Below, piece after piece: positions 57,630-64,000 of a stretch of 64,000 nt of DNA. A program made the translations under genes and the position numbers. Position 1 is the first letter of the stretch. Each line of letters opens with the position of its first letter. Source of the DNA: Akebia trifoliata (Eukaryota > Streptophyta > Magnoliopsida > Ranunculales > Lardizabalaceae); the NCBI GenBank assembly GCA_017979445.1, contig CM030719.1:24915996-24979995 (forward strand), read 5' to 3'. The notes beneath the pieces were generated by a model. It was not told the DNA's origin and searched no databases. It worked only from the letters and a program-made list of their open reading frames with translations.

Positions 57630-58680
57630 TAAACAAGCTGATCAGAGCAGTGTTCATCAAGGAAGTGCAATTTCCTTATTGGATAGCGAATATCGTGGCA
57701 GTACAAAAAAGAATGGGAAGGTTAGAATTTGTATTAACTTTAAAAATCTAAACAAGGCCGGCCCTAAGGATAATTTCCCTATGCCAAGGATAGACTAGCT
57801 GGTGGATGCTACTTCAAGCCACGAGAGGTTGTCCTTCATAGATGGCTATTCTAACTATAATCAAATTCAATTTAACCCGACAGATCAAGAAAAGACAGCT
57901 TTCATCATTGTGCAATGGCTCTATTGTTAGAAAGTTATGCCTTTAAGGTTGAAATACGTAGGGATGACTTATTAGAGGCTGGTAACAGAACTCGTCAAGG
58001 ATTTGCTAGGCAAGAATACAAAAGTCTATATAGATGATCTACTGGTCAAGAGTAAGAAGAAGGAAGATCACATTGCTGATCTGGAAGAGGTTTTTTCTCA
58101 AGTGAGAAAATTGGGATGAAGCTCAATCCGAAGAAATACACTTGCGCATTAACTTCGAGGAAGTTCTTGGGCTACTTGGTCATAAAAAGAAGTATAGAGG
58201 CCAACCCAGACCAGATCAGAGCATTACTAGAGAGACCCTCCCCAAAAACACATAAACAAGTTCAGAAATTAACAAGAAGAGTAATAGCCTTTAATCAATT
58301 CATCTCTAGAACTTTAAATAAGTACAGGCCATTGTACTAGTTGTTGCAAAAGAGTATCAAGTTTGAATGGACAGAAGAGTGTGAGCTAGCCTTCATAGAG
58401 CTCAGGAAATATCTGGGCAGAAAACCTATACTCTCCAAATCAGAAGTAGGAGAAGAACTAGGTCTGTACCTAGTTATTTTATAGTGCACACTCAGTTTAG
58501 TCTTGGTTAGGTCTGGAACAATGTTAGGGAAACCTATTTACTTCTTTAGCAAGACCTTCACTGACGCCGAGACGAGGTATTAATGACTTGAGAAGATGGG
58601 GTAAGCTCTAGTTTATACAATGTTGTGCCTAAGACCGTACTTCCAGGTGCACCAAGTATAGGTCATCAAGAGTCTAAGGA
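57630..58680 (+). pseudogene. Reverse transcriptase and partial RNase H remnant of the older gypsy element
   Basis: RT motifs in order: AVFIKEVQFPYWIANIVAV (57649-57705), NGKVRICINFKNLNKAGPKD (57710-57770), FPMPRID, LSFIDGYSNYNQIQF (catalytic Asp in FID), KTAFI near 57895, VYIDDLLVKSKKKEDHIADL (58023-58082; YxDD active site as YIDD) and MKLNPKKYTCAL...KFLGYLV (58116-58170). The connection and RNase H start: EANPDQIRALLERPSPKTHK, FTDAETRY near 58558. A few stops and frameshifts interrupt it. Confidence 0.85.
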
Positions 58681-58699
58681 TTAAACCAATACAGGAGCT

Positions 58700-58891
58700 T
58701 ATCAAGATTTTGCCTCTGTGGATTCGATTATCGAAACTTCTTCTCCAATTCTGGGGGAAAAATACATTGGGTATGATTGGTGGCGTGGTAGGCCAGCCTC
58801 TGCATATGGATGAATTAACATGCAAAACATCTCGAATTACTTATGCCAAACTATGTGTCGAGATTGACATTAATTGTGAGTTTCCAAGATT
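58700..58891 (+). pseudogene. DUF4283 fragment (LINE ORF1 / gag-like)
   Basis: Open frame LPLWIRLSKLLLQFWGKN, then GGVVGQPLHMDELT and SRITYAKLCVEIDIN. This matches the known plant DUF4283 pattern (L..FW....L..IA..IG.PL..D..T.....SYARVCVEVD), found in LINE-associated ORF1 proteins. It is cut on the right by the Athila LTR. Only about 60 residues remain. Confidence 0.65.
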
Positions 58892-60208
58892 TGTGTCATA
58901 ATGTGCCATTAATCAAAAATTAAATTTCTATATACTTTCCTTAGCTTGTGGGCAAATAATGGATCGAATCCAAGAGAAAGGGATGATGTTACCAAGTTAG
59001 AAAAAATGAAGTTAATCTAAGTTAAAATTCAAAACCTATTTTTGTATTTTTTTTATAAATAAAATGGAGAATAAATGTTACTGAAAAATAAAGCAACATA
59101 AGGAAAAATTACACTAAGAAAACAAAAGAGATAAAACCATTACTCATTAGAGTAACCTAGGATTAGCAAATAAAATAAAATTTGAGTTTATCCTTCTTTA
59201 GACTCAACCTCAAGAGCTTGGTGTGAGCTCCTTGCGATTGAAGATATGACATGAAGCTTTTTAAGAAAACACTATAGTTAAGACTCCTTTACTCACTGAT
59301 TTGTGAAGTCCCTACCACCAAATATCTAGTTTAAGCATATTTTATCTTGATCTTATCAAAACATAAAATATATAAGTTAAGCATATGAGGTAAAGAGATT
59401 TATCTAAAACTTTGATCTATTTGAATTGGATAAAATCTTGAATGAATCCTATAATCAATATAAAAAACATGGAAGGATAAGAAAATAACACAAAGTTAAA
59501 GCTTGCACCTAGGCTTCCTCCTCTCACTAATGGAAGGAGTCTAGCCTATGGTCATTGTAAGGATAAAAAAACAAGTAAGAGAAATAACACTTGTATTCAT
59601 AGTAATCAAGATATACTATGTTCTTGAAAAATTATAGAAGTTTTTGAAATAAAATCCAATTACAAAATGAAAATTACAGAAACAATGCCAAGGGCATTGG
59701 GGGGAGAAGAGAGAAGGGACAAGAGCCCAATGACTCTTTTCTAATTGGTAAAATGATCTATTTATAGACTTGAGGTACTTTCGAAAGATCTAAAAATAGC
59801 TGCCATCGCTTTTACGTATAATCTCACATGCGAAGCAAACTAAAGCAATTCTAAGATAGCCCAATTGAGGTAGACTATGGCATATTCATAGTTGACTACG
59901 CCATATTAATCTGGAAACATCCAGTCTTAGTTTTTGACTAATTATTTGATTTAACTTCTTGATTGCAGTGCCCTCTTATTTAAGTGATTTGGTGTTCATT
60001 TGGATGAGTTGGTCATTGACATGTATACGAACACACACGATCAATTTTCTGATATTTACAATTATTTTATGCAATTAAGCCTAATTAATATGGTATAACC
60101 TGAAATGTGATAAATTGAGGCTTAACAAACTTATGTATTTAATCTAATGAAATAAGGATGGAAATCAAGACAAATGCTTGGAAAAAGTATAAATAAATAC
60201 TGGTTACA
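58892..60208 (-). repeat. 3' LTR of the Athila-like element (about 1.3 kb)
   Basis: In element orientation it starts TGTAACCAGT at 60208, right after the PPT, and has TATAAATA at 59759-59766. It ends ...GACACA near 58892. The left boundary is set by the end of the DUF4283 frame and could be off by about 10 bases. Confidence 0.65.
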
Positions 60209-60219
60209 CCCCCAAACTT

Positions 60220-62054
60220 ATTTTTTTCACTCCCTTAAAAAATAAATGTGCCACTTTCGCAGGTATCTCGACTGCATTTAACGAATGCAGTAAGCCCTTA
60301 AATCGCTAGATTACTCCTAGTAGGCGAGTTTGACTCAAAAGGGTTTGTAGAGAATATACACACAAAATTTGAAACAACTTTGAAGTAATCATGGTCAAAA
60401 TCAACACTTATATCTAAAAGCACAAGTTCTTTTAAGATTTGTCAGTCATTTGGAAGTAATACTTGGTATGGAGTCTCAACTCTTATTTTTCTATGAAAAA
60501 ACTTAAATTTATATTGACCGTTAAGATATAGTAATTTTAACTTAGAAACTTTAGAGATTCAATTTCCTAAAGTAAGTTTCAACCTTCTAACAAATCCGAA
60601 ATAATTGGATTAACTTAGGGTTTAATTATAAAATTAGCATCCTATCTAGGGTAGTGAGAAGTATAAATGTTTACTTTAATATATCTACGGGACTTTATCT
60701 GTGATATTTTAGCGTACTCATATTTTTATACTTAAAGATTTTCATCCTAATGATCCACTAAACTTTCATACGTTGATTATTTTGAATATTTTTTTCTTTT
60801 TCGCTTCGAGAGATATTTTTTTCTTTCTCTTTTGCTTTTCCTTTTTCTACTTCTTTTTCATTTTTTTTACTAATAAAACAGGCAACATTTTTCAAGGTTC
60901 CCAGTTTAATTCAATGGTTTTTGTTCGAGACATATTAGACCTAATTCTATTTTTCTTCTAATCAGCCAACCAAATGAACAAGTAGTCAAAGTTCTTAAAG
61001 ACAGATTAAGTATTTTTAACTAAGTTCTTAAAGATACAAGCTAAGATCTTGAACAAAATACAACAAAGTTTCCAAAATATTTTCAAAATTCTTCCGAATT
61101 TTTGTGATTTTGATTTTTAAATAAAAAATAAAGAAAATAGGTGAAAATCTGACCCTACACCCAAGCTCAAGCCTTCGATGAATGTAAATTCGAATTTTAG
61201 TGGAGAGAATCAAATAGAGCAGTGGATTATCTAATGAAATTGAGGGCTGTTTCAAATGGTTTTTTTTTATCTTTCATGATTGGTCTAATATTCCTCAAGA
61301 TCTTCTAAGAATTGTAGAAGAAGATCTAATTTGTATTTTCACTCGATAGTAGTATTTTTTAGGGAGAGGTCCCTTTAACTTCAGCTTACCAATAAAAAAT
61401 AAAAAAAAAACTTAAACATAATATTGTCCTCAATATTTTAGTATGCACATGTAAATGTCAAATTGAAATTGACAAAAGGAAATGTAGTGGGTTGGATAGA
61501 ACCTAAAAATGATCCTACATTCTTATGATATAAGCACAATGTCTTCTGAAATGAGACAACACACCATTTACCACTATCGCAGCATCGATTGTATCTATGG
61601 TATTAATTGTGCTCATGTTGTATGATGCCAAAAGCACCACGAAGATACTGTAATCATAGTTTAGGTAATTGGTTCCTAAGTTATGTCAGAAAAACACACA
61701 CCATTATTTTCAACGTACATTGTTTAAACTAGCACAAGACAAAAGAATTATGAAAAAGAAAAGGAATTTTGAAAAATACTACAAAAAAAATCTATTTTTG
61801 AAACACAACATACATAGTACAACATTCAGATAAAACAAAAACAACAAAAAACAAATTTTACTAGCATACGACAAATAAACTCATAATGAAAACATCTAAT
61901 CAAGTATTTAATCCCTTCAAAATCTGTTTCTAGCAATGGCTGTCTCAAATTCTGGCACTCTCTCACGTTGTTCAGTTGCATCAAGTCGTTGCTTTAACGT
62001 CTTTTGTCCTCTATACAACTTACCTACCCCCATGAAAAATAATTTAAATGTCTT
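60220..62054 (-). other. Non-coding stretch between the extra ORF and the 3' LTR
   Basis: AT-rich with T- and A-runs. Open frames at 60773-60961 and 61028-61255 are Phe- or Ile-rich composition effects. No recognised gene. Confidence 0.5.
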
Positions 62055-62700
62055 CTACAGAAAACGTGGTTTGACTTCATCCAAGAAGGATGTGTCTTCA
62101 AAATCTTGACTAGACAATCTAGCTTCACTCGCTTTGATCTTGTCAAATTCTTGTCTTGGATACTCATAACTATTAGGACTTCCATGCTCCTCAAAGTGTT
62201 CTGGTATCGGTTGCCACAAACCCGGGGTATACTCTATAAATGACAATGTACCCATGAATTCTAAAAGTTGGATCATCTCACCTTGGGGTGCTAGCACTAT
62301 CATTGGCACTCATATACGCCTTTCAAGAATCTGACAGACCAAGTATGGGAAAACTAACAAGTGACCTTTCTTCAACTTGACGCAGGTATCAATCAAAGTT
62401 TCTAAGATGAGACGGGACACGAAAAAAATCGGATACTTGGTTTGGATTGCGTGCATGATGTACATGTACTTTGCAGAAAGTAAAGTATTGTTCTACGTCC
62501 CTAAGATATTAGATGTCATCCATTGCCAACAAAGATACTGATTAGCGCGAAAGTTCTTCCATAATAATCATCCACTCCTCTTATTGATGTGTTGTGCATC
62601 AAGATCCAATTGTGCGACAAAGAATTCAAATAGACGACACATTTGGCAAGTTCCATCATCGATCTCTGTAATTCCTAATATCGCATTGATATATCTTCAA
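62055..62700 (-). pseudogene. Extra Athila-type ORF remnant (plant retroelement protein)
   Basis: On the minus strand the readable stretch SAKYMYIMHAIQTKYPIFF, SRLILETLIDTCVKLKKGHL, VFPYLVCQILERR, then MPMIVLAPQGEMIQ resembles the helical domain of plant retroelement proteins annotated as putative plant transposon protein (pattern: ...I..A...KKG.L.FP.LI...C...GV..). One stop interrupts it just before the methionine at 62309; the last 84 codons (62055-62309) are open and Glu/Pro/Ser-rich. Its function in Athila elements is unknown. Confidence 0.5.
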
Positions 62701-63855
62701 AACCAATGGCAAATGTGATGCCATGAAACTCAATGGTAAACAACAGAGTGGCGGGATTGCCCGAAACAACTGAAGCATAATATTTTATCACTAATTCCTT
62801 GCAATAAACTTCAAAATCGGTGTAAAGCAAATTGCGTCACTCTTGCTCGATGATGGTCTGGCAAAACAACGAACTGTTGATGCCTTGAAAGTAGAGACTC
62901 AAAACAATTCCTAAAAAATCATTCATTTGGAAGAAGTCATAGGTACTACTAAAATCAAAAGGGAAAAATGATCGATTGTTGAAAATTCAATGATGATTGG
63001 TGATCAGATGACTATGATGCAGTGAATGCTGACTGTGACGTAGTGAATGTGATGAATCTACAAACGTAATAACTGCGATCTGATCACAATTTGATGTTGA
63101 CTGTGTTGATCACTTTAGATTTGCACAAACACAATTGAGAAAGAAGATCTGCATAATGGATCTTTAATGATTATGGATTTTGACAAATTTGGAAAATGGA
63201 GAATATGAGTTAGAGATTATGGCTTATTATTTGATTTTAGGGTTGATGGGAAATTCTCAAAGTACCCTTGAGTCAAAGGAAAATCTTAAAATATTAAGAA
63301 AAAAAATTCTAAAATAAAAGAAATACTAATTAAGCTAAGAGAAAGAATCCTAAAATTGAAAGAAAATAAATACTAAGGAAAAATACAAATTCCTTCAGTT
63401 TTGAATGGGAAAGTAGTTGAGAACATCACTTAATGTGATAAAGGATCAGTTAATCACTTTTTAGCACATAGAGTTTGGGTGCACCGAGTATTCCGTCCTG
63501 ATTCATCAATAATTATTTGAAGAGGGCCAGCAATGGGAAGACCTATCGACAGGTAGATCATTCCTTTTTTGCTATGTTTTGTGCAATCCTAAACATATGA
63601 GACCAATTATATTTTTCCTTTTAGAACCTATCACTTTAGTTTCGAATTGGTAAATATTCCCGATAAGGGAAATGACCATGTTCTAGGCTTAACTAAAGTT
63701 AAAAAACTACACTACTTATCAAAAATTATTAAAACTACTAAAAATAAAAATAAAAAGAATAGTTTGTGTCCCAGAATTGCTAAAACTAACGTCTTCAACC
63801 AGACGAAAACTCTAATAATCTTAATAAATCAGTTCATCGAGGAAAAAAACTTCCT
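62700..63855 (-). other. Decayed upstream part of the extra ORF and spacer to pol
   Basis: 62700-62900 still shows short coding-like pieces in shifting frames. 62950-63855 is repetitive (GATGATTGGTGATCAGATGA-like runs near 62990) and AT-rich, with no gene. Confidence 0.4.
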
Positions 63856-64000
63856 CTAGTGTATACACTCAAAATATGATTTGAGACCCTGGCCATTCAC
63901 TTTGAAAATGAATTTGTCCTTAGGATTAAAGACGTCAACAATACCATGATGGTAAATTGTTTGGATGATAAAATGGTTAGTTCAACAAGATTTGAGTTGT
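63856..64000 (-). pseudogene. C-terminal end of Athila-like integrase/pol (runs off the window)
   Basis: Minus-strand reading HHGIVDVFNPKDKFIFKVNG, then QGLKSYFECIH and a TAG stop at 63856-63858. The FKVNGQ(R)LKxY pattern is the usual end of the integrase C-terminal region in Athila and related gypsy elements. The rest lies outside the window, so whether the full frame is intact is unknown. Confidence 0.65.

Larger units (their letters stand above)
55111..58690 (+). mobile_element. Older Ty3/gypsy (Tat-type) element: LTR end, gag and pol remnants
   Basis: It continues from 33646 across element 2. LTR end ...GACCATACA at about 55152, then AAAC and the PBS-like TGGCGACGTCTGTGGGAA (55157-55174). 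Gag, protease, RT and the start of RNase H follow in order, all on + and all decayed by stops and frameshifts. Sequence recognition fades near 58690, where a DUF4283 fragment begins. No integrase or 3' LTR is seen. Confidence 0.8.
58892..64000 (-). mobile_element. Athila-like Ty3/gypsy element, 3' part, minus strand
   Basis: From right to left on the minus strand: end of integrase/pol (63856-64000), a non-coding gap, an extra ORF of the plant retroelement type (62055 to about 62700), a 1.8-kb non-coding stretch, a PPT (AAGTTTGGGGG, 60209-60219) and an LTR of about 1.3 kb. An additional ORF after pol is the Athila layout. The 5' half lies outside the window. Confidence 0.7.

Overview
This window looks like a heterochromatic, gene-poor stretch of a large flowering-plant nuclear genome. 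It is AT-rich, holds no host gene I can defend, and consists almost wholly of nested and decayed transposable elements: Ty3/gypsy elements of the Tat/Ogre and Athila types, one Ty1/copia element, a CACTA end, MITEs and tRNA-derived SINEs. I cannot name the species.

Layout. (1) 1-8698 is the 3' part of a non-autonomous Tat/Ogre-like element on the + strand (element 1; its 5' LTR lies outside the window). It ends in a 1745-bp LTR. (2) 8699-15515 is a very large, old inverted repeat: two arms of about 2.4 and 2.85 kb around a 1.5-kb spacer. (3) 15657-17420 is a probable degraded solo LTR. (4) 17421-22055 is intergenic sequence with a MITE pair, a SINE and a hAT-like MITE inside that SINE. (5) 22056-26831 is a complete but dead Ty1/copia element on the - strand, with 253-bp LTRs and target-site duplication (TSD) CATCC. 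(6) 26837-32458 is non-genic sequence with a SINE, a 475-bp inverted-repeat MITE and a possible decayed exon. (7) A CACTA terminus starts at 32459. (8) An older Ty3/gypsy element on the + strand is split by a later insertion: its LTR is left of 33646, and its LTR end, PBS, gag, protease, RT and RNase H remnants run from 55111 to about 58690. (9) The insertion that split it is a second Tat/Ogre-like element (element 2, 33647-55110, TSD GGCAG). Element 2 is itself interrupted 100 bp after its 5' LTR by a third, related element (element 3, 35490-45101, TSD ATTTA). (10) 58700-58891 is a DUF4283 (LINE ORF1-like) fragment. (11) 58892-64000 is the 3' part of an Athila-like element on the - strand.

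History. The two TSDs and the LTR boundaries give a clear order: old gypsy, then element 2, then element 3 into element 2. Elements 1 and 2 share the same architecture and the same internal defect: a pre-RT pol motif joined almost directly to integrase sequence, with RT and RNase H missing. They therefore look like a non-autonomous family that multiplied after losing RT, presumably using enzymes supplied in trans.

The most interesting signal is structured repeats in the post-pol region of these three elements. One is an array of about 51-78 bp units that each fold into an 8-bp stem, with compensatory changes between units (11 units in three elements). The other is a 33/34-bp array, each unit of which carries a short inverted repeat that also changes on both sides. 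A roughly 0.9-kb non-coding block with an internal diverged duplication is shared by all three elements, although the sequence around it differs in element 3. All identity estimates here are by eye.
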